Positions 8,768 to 17,725 of a DNA stretch of 17,725 nucleotides are shown here, piece after piece (within the stretch, counting starts at the first letter, position 1; the number at the start of each line of letters is the position of its first letter). A program made the translations under genes and the position numbers. This DNA comes from Parachlorella kessleri (lineage: Eukaryota > Chlorophyta > Trebouxiophyceae > Chlorellales > Chlorellaceae). The notes under the pieces were generated by a model. The model did not search any database, was not told the DNA's origin, and saw only the letters and a program-made list of their open reading frames with translations. The stretch lies in contig BBXU01000813.1 in the NCBI GenBank assembly GCA_001598975.1, positions 1 to 17,725 of the forward strand. The letters are read 5' to 3'.

Positions 8768-10980
8768 TCAATACCAGCCCCGTGTTCTGATCCTGCCCAA
8801 TCTGAACAGCGTGTAAAACAAAAGGCCTGTTGCAGCACCCCCCAGGTGGCCCGCGTGGGCGATGTGGCCCTTGCCCTGCACAGCGCAGCACTTGTGTACA
8901 AGGTCACGTGCACGGCGTGCTGCGCTTGCCTGTGACCACTCATGTTGCACAAAGGGACTGCTCAGATCATTGCCAAATCGCTCCACCAGACAGAGTATGA
9001 GTAGGGCATGCAAGGTGCAGGCCAAAACCAGGCAGGGCAGTGGGAGCATGTGTGACGTTACAGGGATGCAGGATGGGAGACCGCCTTGACTTGCCTCCAG
9101 TGTCCCTGTCACATCCCTCAGCAGCCACAACACGCCAAGTAGGGCTGCCGGCATTGGTATGATCCCTGCAAACACCAAGAGAAGTATGAGAAGGCATAGC
9201 CTGACCCGTAGTCTAGCCTGGATTATGACACGAACCAGGCTTGCTGTGTGCCCAAATTGTCAGCCTTGAAGTGGCAGCACTGGGCTTCCATCAGCTGCTA
9301 CCAGCAACATTCAAAGACCTAAGCTTGGCACAGCAACCGGGGTGGCTCACCATACAAGAGGATTGTCCGTGTAGGGAACAACAAGATGTCGGTGAGCATG
9401 ACAGCATTCACAGCAGCACTAGCGCCCAACGCAGGCGGGGCGTAGCTTATGATTGCGCTGCGGGCAAAGGGGGTCCGGCTGTTCTTCGAGGCCTGCGACC
9501 CAGCGGCGGCAGTGAGTCAGTGGCTGACTCACTAGCACACCCTTCGCACTGCCGGCCATACGATGGCCGGGAAGAAGGCACAGGGCCTCCCTTCCACGGC
9601 AGGCACTTAAGCATTACCTGGTAGTAGTACCTGCAGCAGAGAGCAAGGCATTCTCCCAGAATCAAAATGCCATTATAAGTAGTTGATGTATGCAGGGACT
9701 AGGTAGCGAGCCAGGGATAGCAACCACCAGCAACAAAGCGGCATGTACGGCCATCACACATGGAGGATGTACGAGCATGCGACTCAAGTCAGCCTAACCA
9801 AATATGACAGGGCACCGCATCGGTACTGGCCGCAAGGTCGGGCAGGACAGGTGGAAGCGGGCAGGTGACCAGCCCGCACTCACCAGCCACAGTGTGCCAG
9901 GCTACCAGCCACCCCACCCAGGAGGTATAGCCCCAGCAACTTCTTGCCGCCAAACATGCGGCCCACGTCACCAGCAAAGAAATACAGGCCTACAGTATCA
10001 TGGGTGACGACGACATTGTAAAAGAGCAAAAACAGGACATTGCATGGGTTACAGCAGGTCCTGAAGAGGGGGCAACGCGGGCCTCTACTTGACAACCAGC
10101 GTACAGCGAGGCGCAGCAGCCGTATCTGGGATAGTCTAGTTGCAAACAGTGAATGACTTTCCCTGCCTTCACTCGCATGGCATGCTGTATGGCTACGAAG
10201 CCCTCAACCACAGCAGCTGCCGACCCACCAATCATGTTGGCAGCAAAGTGCATGAAGTCCTTATGGCTGAAGGCCGCTGTGAGCACGGTGTGTATGCGCC
10301 CCTGCCGCAGCGAATCAAGCGAGACAGTGAAATTTTTCCTACAAGGCAGGGAGGCATGAAGAGGCTGTCCACACCATCCAGGCTTGTCCTCAAACACTCA
10401 TCGACTCAAAAAGTGAAGCAGGAACAAGGCCTGCCCATGGCTGTGCATCACAGATCGTCGACACTTTCATGTGAAAAGCCCAGCTACGCTCTTGCCAATT
10501 AACTCACGAGCAGAAGCGGGGGTCCGACCGCCACAGCAGGAACACCGCTCCGTTGGCGGCTATGAGGCCCCACACAACCTTCCCAGCATCCCAGTCAGAA
10601 GCGCCTCCCCACCGCCCGCCACCCCTAGGCTGGAAGCCCAGGTAGCGCAGCCCACGTGCCTGCTGCCCTGCCTGCCCTGCAGCTGCTCGTTGGAGGGCTG
10701 CACCCAGCTGGCCAGTTGTGCTGCCCGCTGTGCTTGCTGGCTGACAGGCTGCTCGCACCGCACCAGCACTTCTGGAGGCTTTTGCCGCCAGGCTGGCTAG
10801 GCCACGCTGTGCTAGTAGTGGCTGCTGCAGGGCTGTGGTTGCCTGGGCTGCAGCAGCTGCTGAGACGCCTGCTGCTGCAGGCACATAGACCTTTCCAGCA
10901 GCTTTGGCAGCAGCGCGTCCCAAGGGAAGCGAGGCAGCCTTGAGAAGCTGGGCAGCTTTGGCTGCCACCTGGCGACGCAT
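8768..10980 (-). CDS. PARL: Mitochondrial rhomboid-type intramembrane serine protease (PARL/RBL12-like)
   Basis: Six exons: 10980-10508, 10338-10229, 9989-9884, 9457-9351, 9165-9095 and 8875-8768. They join in perfect phase to give 324 residues. Residues 1-110 are Ala/Arg/Gln-rich with almost no acids (MRRQVAAKAAQLLKAAS), typical of a mitochondrial presequence. The first membrane segment is VVWGLIAANGAVFLLWR. Then follow the loop RQGRIHTVLTAAFSHKDFMH with FAANMI (rhomboid TM2), GLYFFAGDVGRMFGGKKLL, and the catalytic serine in LGASAAVNAV. The catalytic histidine lies in HAGHLGGAATG near the C-terminus. All key motifs of an active rhomboid are present; the residue after the Ser is Ala where Gly is common. 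Known PARL/RBL12-type enzymes cleave transmembrane anchors in the mitochondrial inner membrane; substrates here are unknown. The fifth intron begins with GC rather than GT. Confidence 0.93.
9511..9570. repeat. Two adjacent perfect hairpins inside a rhomboid intron
   Basis: Positions 9511-9520 and 9524-9533 form a perfect 10-bp inverted repeat with a 3-base loop. Positions 9552-9559 and 9563-9570 form a perfect 8-bp inverted repeat, also with a 3-base loop. They are 18 bp apart, within the intron 9458-9883 and close to its 3' end on the minus strand. Confidence 0.85.
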
Positions 10981-12032
10981 GGTGTGAGAGGCAAGGATCG
11001 GATCAAGGATGGCAACACCCGGCGCCTGGCATCCCTACATAGACCGTCTATGTTTTGAGTGTACGGTGATGAGGACCCGGCAGTTGATACGGGCCCTGTG
11101 GAAAGTGGCGGGGGTCGACTGGGCGCAATGCCAGCTCAGCCGAAACACTCCCTGCTGAGATCATGGCTGAGATGCTTGGTTCACTGATTGAAGGGAGATG
11201 TATATGACATGCTCTACGTAGCATGCATACCGTGACTACCACAGTGCATGAGCGCCGGGAAGGTCACCAATACTCACACTGGAGAGGGACCTAGCCGATG
11301 CAAATGGATAATACCTGACCTGCCCCACCTTGCCCCTTTGTCAGGGAAGGTAAGGATTCAACGCTGCTAGCATTACCACTGCTGCCCTTCAACCCCCTTG
11401 ACCATAATGGAATGCAGCCAGAAGAGATACACACACATACTGCACCCTTGGCTAGTCTAGTCTAGTCACGCGGCACCCCTGGCTAGGCAGGCATCCGATG
11501 CCACCGACATGTCGTTATATTGCTCTATCCCTATCTCTATCCTGCACACGAGAGCGCAATGCAAGAGCTATCGCGGGGAACTGCGCTCCTCTCTTGTGAC
11601 TGAGGTTCTTGGGCATGTCACCCACCTGGTCCTAAACACTGGGCAGCCAACATAACAACGATACCGTGTGTATGATCAATAGCAAGCACATGAGCACCCA
11701 GCTTCTTGCCCCTGTAGCCATATATTGCCGGCTCTCTGTCTATCGGTCTGCCGCATTGCCAACAAGCCAGAACCATCAAGCCCGCCTACAGCAAGCATTA
11801 CGTTATAAAACAAGAATGCAGTCCTGTCAGTTCACCATGAAAAAACCTGTCACAGAACAACAAGGCGCTCCAACAAAGCATACAGAACAGCGCAACATGC
11901 CATGCATAGTCCACAGCAACCAGCAATAAACATAGGCACGACCAACAGCAAGTCAAGGTCAGCCTGTGCAACTGCCTCCTCCGGTCCTCGTCCAACAAAA
12001 GCACAATGCAGCATGACGTGTTCTCCACAGCC
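10981..12032. other. Intergenic region upstream of the rhomboid gene
   Basis: About 1 kb between the rhomboid start codon and the stop of the RING gene, both on the minus strand. It holds the rhomboid promoter and the RING 3' UTR. I see a short (CTAGT)3 at 11452-11466 and a CTATC/CTCTATCC-rich patch near 11520-11542. There is no TGTAA on the minus strand close to the RING stop, no tRNA and no exon with good splice sites. Confidence 0.45.
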
Positions 12033-13963
12033 TTACCCAGCAGCCGGGGCCGCCACCTCAGCATTGCACATGGGGCAGGCGGGCGGCCGACTGTAGTCCG
12101 TGGAGCTCAGCAGCCACTTGTCTATGCACTCCAGGTGGAATCGGTGGCCGCAAGGCAGCGCACGCAGCACATCTCCAGAGGCATAGTCCTCCACGCAGAT
12201 GGGGCACGAGGTGCTGCTGCTGTTGGCGCCGGACTGCCGGCAGGCAGGCAGGCAGGCACATGAGTAAGCGTTTTGCCAATTATCCTAGAAGTGAGAGAGT
12301 GGCTGCAAGGAAAGGCATGCACGACCTTTGCCTTGGGCCAATGTTGTCCTCACGGCGGGGCATCAAGTGCTGTCATCGTCAGCCCCGCCCGACGCGGAAG
12401 TTTCAATGGAGGCATAGTACGGGAGGTTGGTAGGCATGCGAATGAACCCTGGCAGGACAGTAAAGACGACCATGGGATGTGGGTCTGAGCGGTGGGCGAC
12501 ACGCGCATGGGAGCGCAGAAAGACCCCAGCCAGCCAGATCATGGAATAAACGCCTGGGTGGCCCACGCACTCGAGACTCATGCTCACATACACGAGGCAC
12601 TAACCCCAGCCTTCCTACATGGACCTTAAGGAGTAGCGAGTGATGTGTGCGGCCAGCCCAGCACAACAACTACCCACCTGCAGCAGGTCTATAAGCTCCC
12701 GCTTCTCCAGAGGGGCTGCTGCTGCTGGCCCCGCCCCCGCCTTCAGCGCCCCCAACTTGCGCAGCAGCTCCTTCAGCTCCCCGCCACTTAGGCCCTCCAA
12801 CTCTTCCCGTGAGCGATACACCTCAGTGGGAAGGGCCTGCAGCGCGGCGGTGCATACGAGCGGCCTCAGCAGCATATCGCCCGGAGGTCATGGCCAACCG
12901 TAACAGTCGTGGGATCCCCTACGCATTGAAGCAAGAAAGGCTACTGTGACAGCACACCTCCCACCACGCTGTTATATGCTAAGGATGTCCCACATATCTA
13001 TCTGGGGACTTCCTGAAGCATGCTGCTTCGTTAGCAGGACGCCTGCACCCAAACTCTACCGACACAAGTCTGGAAGGCAGACGCCTGACCCAGCGGCAGC
13101 CCCCGGGCCAGCTGTACCTGCACGAGGTGCGTCACCCGCTCAAACCGCTCCTGCTGTGTGCCTGCGGGCCGCCTTGCCGCCCCACCACCCGGCCGCCCCT
13201 GCTGCTGCTGCTGCCCTCCTGGGCCACGCTGCCGCTGCGGACCGCCTCCATGCCAGCCTGTCAGCAGCAGGCGCCGCAGCGTGGGCAGCACCCCATGGCG
13301 CCCGAATTGCCGGACCTACAGGGGCATCCCAGGGCGCTGTGTGAGATTCCGGGTACAAAAAAAGGCAACCACTGCTAGGTACAAGCGACACCTGGGCGTT
13401 TCACCTGGGGAAGTAAAAACCTTACAAACCAAAGAGCGCAGCGTTCTTTCCACAGTGCTAAGCCGGAAGCTTGACACAGTACTACCAAGTCACATAGCCC
13501 GGCGCCAGAAGGAGGCCGAGGTTCGTCGTCTGTACGCCTCTCAACTTGCCAAGGCTTACCAGCATTACAGTTCCAAACAGCAGCACTGTGAGCACCAGCG
13601 TCCCAAAGAAGCTGAGCCACCCCAGTCCACTGCTGCTGCTGCCGCTCTCAACCTCCTGCCAACCAGTAGCTGGGCTCCAGACGTAAGTCGTGCTTGCCCC
13701 CCACCCACCTCCAAACTGCAGTCAGTAGCACGACTGGATAGGTGGTACTAGCGACAGCAAGGGGGTGGTGAGCAAACCATGCCCGGCATGTACCAAGTCA
13801 CTAGCCTCACCAGCAGTGCCAGCAGGTGAAGTGGGAGGCTGAGAAGGGTTGAGAGGACGGGCATAAGCCCTCCGCCCAGTATCAGGGGCAGGAGCATGAG
13901 CAAAGGCCCAACATACCACTGCTGCCCTCCCCCTTGTCCTAGGTTTGTATAGAATATCAGCAT
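12033..13963 (-). CDS. Membrane-anchored RING-H2 E3 ubiquitin ligase with SAP-like segment
   Basis: Five exons, 13963-13811, 13655-13560, 13315-13118, 12836-12678 and 12233-12033 (TAA), give 268 residues; every intron is phase 0. Residues 1-51 contain hydrophobic segments (WYVGPLLMLLPLILGGG and a second Leu-rich stretch). Residues 52-83 contain another membrane segment (FFGTLVLTVLLFGTVML). Next is an Arg-rich helix and a Gln/Gly-rich linker, then a SAP-like helical pair (LSGGELKELLRKLGALKAG, EKRELIDLLQ). The C-terminal RING is C3H2C3: CPIC, 14 residues, C-x-H-x2-H-x2-C, 16 residues, CPMC, with all eight zinc ligands present. RING-H2 proteins recruit an E2 enzyme to ubiquitinate nearby proteins, here presumably at a membrane. 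The start at 13963 is preceded in frame by a stop, but an upstream coding exon cannot be excluded. Membrane, substrate and exact family are unknown. Confidence 0.85.
12239..12258. repeat. (GGCA)5 tandem repeat forming a splice-acceptor pyrimidine tract
   Basis: Five perfect GGCA units. Read on the minus strand as TGCC repeats they form most of the pyrimidine tract directly before the acceptor of the RING-domain exon (starting 12233). Confidence 0.85.
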
Positions 13964-14327
13964 CTCGTCGGCCCCTTAATTGAGCGATACGAAGCCATGA
14001 ATCAATTGTTTGCGCAGGCTCCTAGTTCACGCAGGCAGCTTGTCACAGCCCTTGGACGTGTGTCCTTCCTGTACGGTCACACCTGGACAGGCGCTGGGAG
14101 CAACATCCGAAAGTTGCATCCCTAATCTACGTCTGATAGGGAAGAAAGGACATTGTAGGTACTGGCATGACGAAACCATGGTGGGCCAGCAGCAATGCCT
14201 TGATCGGGAGCCTGTGATCTGCAGCACTCGTGCCGTGTTCTGCTTGAGGAATGAGGTTGAGGCACTTGTAGCAGTAGGTAACTGGGGTGCCTAGATCACC
14301 AGGGAGCAAGAAGCTAGGCCCCTAGCC
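13964..14327. promoter_or_regulatory. Bidirectional promoter region, RING gene and RME-8 gene
   Basis: A 364-bp gap between the divergent start codons of the RING-H2 gene (minus) and the RME-8 gene (plus). Both promoters and 5' UTRs must lie here unless upstream non-coding exons exist. I see no clear TATA box or other known element. Confidence 0.5.
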
Positions 14328-17300
14328 ATGAGCTCGATCGACAGCCTCTTTCAGAAGCTGCGCAAGCAGGAGGCCCGCAGGCCAACCGAGTCTGTGGCTC
14401 GCTTTGTGGTGACCAAGCTCTCCTGGCGCGGCAACTACAAGCGCTTACTGTGCATCACTCCCTCAGCCATAGTCACCCAGTATGCGGACACGCTGGCCGT
14501 GACCAACAGCTGGGCCTATGCTGGGGACCACGACCTGGCTGCGATAGAGGTTGGGGGAGAGCACGCCGAGGGCGGCGTGTTTACCCTCCACTTCCGCCGT
14601 GACAAGAAGGTAAGAGGCGGGCCGAGCGCACAGTGACTTGGACCCTCTGGCTCCAGGCTCTGCTGTCAGTGTGCCTGGCAGGCAAACACCCTGCAATGCG
14701 TATGCTCCCAAGCTAGGTTCTGGAGCACGCAGGGCGGCGCTTGCTTGCGGTAAAAGCGCGAAGTTCCTCTGCAACCTGAAGGTGCTGGTCTGGCCGGCCA
14801 GTGGCTAGCATACTGTGGGGCTGAGCCTTGGAAGCCCCCCTCCTGCAGGGCCTCAAGTCCAAGGACGCCAAGTTTGCTTGCAAGGAGCGGGCAGCCCTGC
14901 TCTCCGCCCTCTATCAGAACATCAGCTTTGCAGCAGCGAGAGGCGTCAGCGGGCTGGGCCCCACAATCCTGGGGTACGTGCTATGCCTGGCAGGCGGCCT
15001 CTATTTTCGTACTGTGTGGTCCCTATCAGCCCCGCAGAGCCCAGCAGGCAGCCACAGCAATGAGCAGGGCGGACTGTCTGGCACAAACCCGTGGTCGCTG
15101 TCAACCCCTTGCCTAGCCCCTGCGCCTACCCCTGGCCTCCCCCGTGCCCCCTGCTGCAGCTCCCCCGACAGCTTCAGTGGGCACAAGCTGAAGAAGGGGC
15201 AGTGGGTGCCCGTGGCCCTGAGGGTCACCGCCTACGCAGTCGAGCGGGTGGACCCAGCAACAGGTGGGCAGCCCTTGCAGGCGAGCCGGGGGGCAGGCTG
15301 GTTGTCATTGTCGGCAAGGGGTGCAGGCTGCTCCGTTCGGTTGTGGCAGCGTAGTCGTCCAGGCACCGCAGGAATGTGCGGTTGCAGCGTGGAACCCTGG
15401 CAGGCTTACAATGCCTCCCTGAAACAGGGCACACATGTGGTGTCTTGCTCACCCTTGCAACCGGGTGCACTCCGCGCAGGGGCGCTGCGCTGGAGGCTTG
15501 AATTCCGGCATATGGCCTCGCCCGCTGCGCGCCTGCTGTCGCCAGCTGGCACCACAGGCAGCGGGGCACAGCTGGACTTAACAGGCACACCCGCGGCGCC
15601 AGCACCACAGGGGCAGGCTGTCTTTGCGCTGTTTCGCAAGACGGGCCGCTCCCCCCGGGTGTACAGCTGCCGAGACAGGGAGGGGTTTTTGAAGCAGATG
15701 CAGACCGCGGCGCTCAAGAAATTGGGTGTCACACTGGCAGGTGGGGCTGCTGCAAGAGCTGTTGAGCGAACACAGCCATGGCCACCTTCTTGGTGCTCCC
15801 CAGGCGAGCTTGAGCACATGGTGGAGGCATTTGGTGGACTCTCCAGCAAAAAGCAACGCAGCACTACTCTCTTTTGCCAGCAGACCCTGTTGTTCGAGCG
15901 GGCTAACATCCTGAAGCAACCCTGCCTTGCTCCCCATCTTGCTTTGGCTGTGCGTGCCATCACTCATTTTCAAACAGGCATCATACACCTAGCGGAGTCC
16001 CTGCCGCCGTGCAGTTGACACCAACGCGCAGCTCAGTGGGCCGGAGCTGCTGGTGATGGTGGGGCGGGCGGAGCGGGAGCGGGCAGCCGGCCAGGGGGAG
16101 GCGCCGCTAGGGGAGTGGGAGGTGACCAGGGTGTGTGACATGGACAGCGCCGGCAATGACCTTGCGGCTTCAAAGATGGTAAGCAGCACAACTTGGGTAG
16201 CAGCTGCTGCTGCTCGTGCAGGTGCTGTCAGCACATGTAGCACTGCCTGGGAGGAGGCACCATGGCCCAAGCATCCCAGAGCATCCTTTTTTCTGTTTTA
16301 ATCAGCAGGACGCCTGTTGTTTAGAGAGACTTGCTTGAGAAGGGGGGATTCAAACTGCAGAGACCCTTGCTTGTTCGGCAATGACCTAGCCCAGAGCATG
16401 TTGTAATTTGCCAGTCATTCCATAGATGTGCAATTCTTTGCGCACCTTTTCACCGTCTCTATGGCTGGAGCCCGCGCAAACGCAGGAGATGTAGAGACTG
16501 CACATCTGGGAACCTACATGGACTGCGAGCGGTGGAACCTGCATGGACTGCGAGCGGCCCTCTTGTCCTTCTTGCAGGACGGCGCAGGGGGCACCGGCAG
16601 GAGAGTGGTGGTGCAGCGGCGGCTGGTGCTCACACAGAGTGGGCTGCTGGAGCGGCGGCTGGCCACGTACGAGGTAGGCCACCCTTGGTGTTGAGGCATG
16701 TGCGTATGGCACTGTGAATCTTGTGCTGGCTTGTATGAACCAAGCCCGCACGAGAATGGATGTGGTGGCTTGTCCAGCAATTAATCAGCCGAGCCTGACC
16801 ATGCCCAGTGCTACATTGCTTGGCACCGGGGCTTGCCGGAGGCGTACGCAGCAACTGTGGTCGAAGCACAGCTTGAACCTTCACCTGTGATGTGGTTGAT
16901 GTCACAGCAGCTCCCTGTGTGCCTCGCCAGCCTTATGACGTACCAACGCTATGCTGCTCTCACTTTTACTCTGGTGGTCTACGTTCTGGTTGCACTTTGG
17001 TTGTCACTTCCCCTTGGAAGTGTTCAGGTGGCTGAGTGGCGGCAGCTGGCCGCTGTGGCTGCCGTGGTGCGCTATGCCGAGGACCCCCAGTGGCTGGCGG
17101 TGGAGTGGACGGACGGGGCACCCACGGCCGTGTACCTCACGCCTGCCAGGGAGGCACTGCTGGCTGCCCTGCTGGACGCAGCACAGGTCGGTGTGTGGGA
17201 GGGCAAGAAAGGGCCGTGGTGCAGGCTCAGCCGCTGCATGGAGTGTTAGCATTGCTGGTTATATCCATCTTCCTGTTGTGCACGGTGCCGGGGTCATGAG

Positions 17301-17725
17301 GCGGGCCGGGCCACCCGGTGGAGATCGCGTGCTGAGTAATCCTGATAGGCCTCAGCTGTCCAGAGGGAGGCCAGGGGCAAGAGAAATGGCTGGGAGAGCA
17401 GTGCAGCTGGACACTGTTGCTTCCCGCGTGATGCTGAGCGCAGGCCTCTGCCGGGCGCCCCATCCCTGTGCTGACCCAGCCCACCGGCTCAGGCGACGTG
17501 GTTGTGGCGCACCGCAGCCAGGCGGTGGGCGCGCCTGTGGCTGAGCTGGATGTGGAGCTGGAGAGGCTGTGCATGGGCCACCTGGCAGCAGGTGGGTTGG
17601 TGGGCAGCCAGGCAGGGCACATGGCGTGAAACCCCACAGGACGTCCTTCTCGTCTACTCTCCTTATCACTGCCAGGCTGGCAGAAGCAGACCGCGTGGCA
17701 GAGTGCACGTCTGCAAACCTGACTT
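14328..17725 (+). CDS. RME8: RME-8 / GRV2 / DNAJC13 endosomal protein, N-terminal part (truncated by window)
   Basis: Exons: 14328-14609, 14849-14973, 15160-15263, 15480-15740, 16015-16178, 16578-16673, 17028-17186, 17444-17591 and 17684 to the edge; all junctions agree in phase. The N-terminus (VARFVVTKLSWRGNYKRLLC, ITPSAIVTQY, LAVTNSW) matches the repeated PH-like start of RME-8 proteins. It is followed by the family segments GHKLKKGQWVPVALRVTAYA, LRWRLEFRHM, QRRLVLTQSGLLERRLATYE, VVRYAEDPQWLAVEW and IPVLTQP. RME-8 is a very large (over 2000 residues) peripheral protein of endosomes. Its PH-like N-terminus binds phosphoinositides and its central J domain recruits Hsc70 for clathrin and retromer dynamics; the plant form GRV2 is needed for vacuolar trafficking and gravitropism. 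The J domain and most of the protein lie beyond the window. The start codon is the first ATG before the conserved block. Confidence 0.9.
16509..16557. repeat. 25-bp tandem duplication in an RME-8 intron
   Basis: Two adjacent copies (16509-16533 and 16534-16557) share the core CATGGACTGCGAGCGG and differ at one internal base. They lie 20 bp upstream of the acceptor of the exon at 16578, in the region where a branch point would be expected. Confidence 0.85.

Noticed and set aside
8405..8935. Open frame of 176 codons on the plus strand
   Set aside because: It overlaps the last rhomboid exon on the opposite strand, shows no homology that I recognise and has no splice or start context.
12363..12593. 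Apparent extra minus-strand exon ending in an acidic tail
   Set aside because: It ends in a stop with no usable donor. The flanking exons (12836-12678 and 12233-12033) join directly in phase 0, so this is intron sequence.
15741..16014. Possible extra RME-8 exon near 15804
   Set aside because: The frame is open and an acceptor exists, but no suitable donor follows. The direct join of 15740 to 16015 restores the family sequence in phase.
16335..16370. Minus-strand TTTGAATCCCCC resembling a tRNA T-arm
   Set aside because: The T-stem does not pair and no acceptor stem, D-arm or anticodon arm can be drawn around it.

Overview
This window is nuclear DNA from a eukaryote, most likely a green alga of the Trebouxiophyceae/Chlorophyceae type. 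The sequence is GC-rich. Its genes are cut into many short exons by introns of roughly 70-450 bp with GT...AG borders. The best-recognised products are closest in layout to plant proteins: a mitochondrial PARL/RBL12-like rhomboid protease and a GRV2/RME-8 endosomal protein. There are no Shine-Dalgarno-type operons, no rRNA or tRNA, no CRISPR array and no recognisable transposon. All gene models below were built by hand from splice motifs and codon phase, without transcripts or database searches. Most open reading frames over 60 codons here are shadows.

Layout from left to right. (1) Minus strand, about 2409 to 81: a many-exon gene with a B3-like C-terminal segment (possible DNA-binding protein). 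It contains a 14-nt microexon and a duplicated Gly/Ser/Glu repeat. (2) Minus strand, about 4818 to 2903: an unrecognised helical protein whose 3' half is well resolved, with one missing exon and an unresolved start. (3) Plus strand, 5205 to 7778: an unrecognised long helical protein with one glycine-rich hydrophobic patch. It has a 15-nt microexon next to a 75-bp alternating purine-pyrimidine microsatellite. (4) Minus strand, 10980 to 8768: a complete six-exon rhomboid protease of 324 residues with an apparent mitochondrial presequence and one GC-AG intron. (5) Minus strand, 13963 to 12033: a five-exon, 268-residue membrane RING-H2 ubiquitin ligase with a SAP-like helical segment, all introns in phase 0. 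(6) Plus strand, 14328 to beyond 17725: the N-terminal part of RME-8/GRV2/DNAJC13, truncated by the window edge.

Genes 3 and 4 converge, with about 1 kb between their stops. Genes 5 and 6 diverge from a 364-bp gap that must hold both promoters, and genes 2 and 3 also diverge. The genes do not form one pathway. The rhomboid acts in mitochondrial membranes, RME-8 on endosomes, and the RING protein in an unspecified membrane. The most novel items are the unrecognised genes 2 and 3. Next are two stop-free, 3n-length introns in the RME-8 gene, the one-domain-per-exon layout of the RING gene, and the microexon chain in gene 1.
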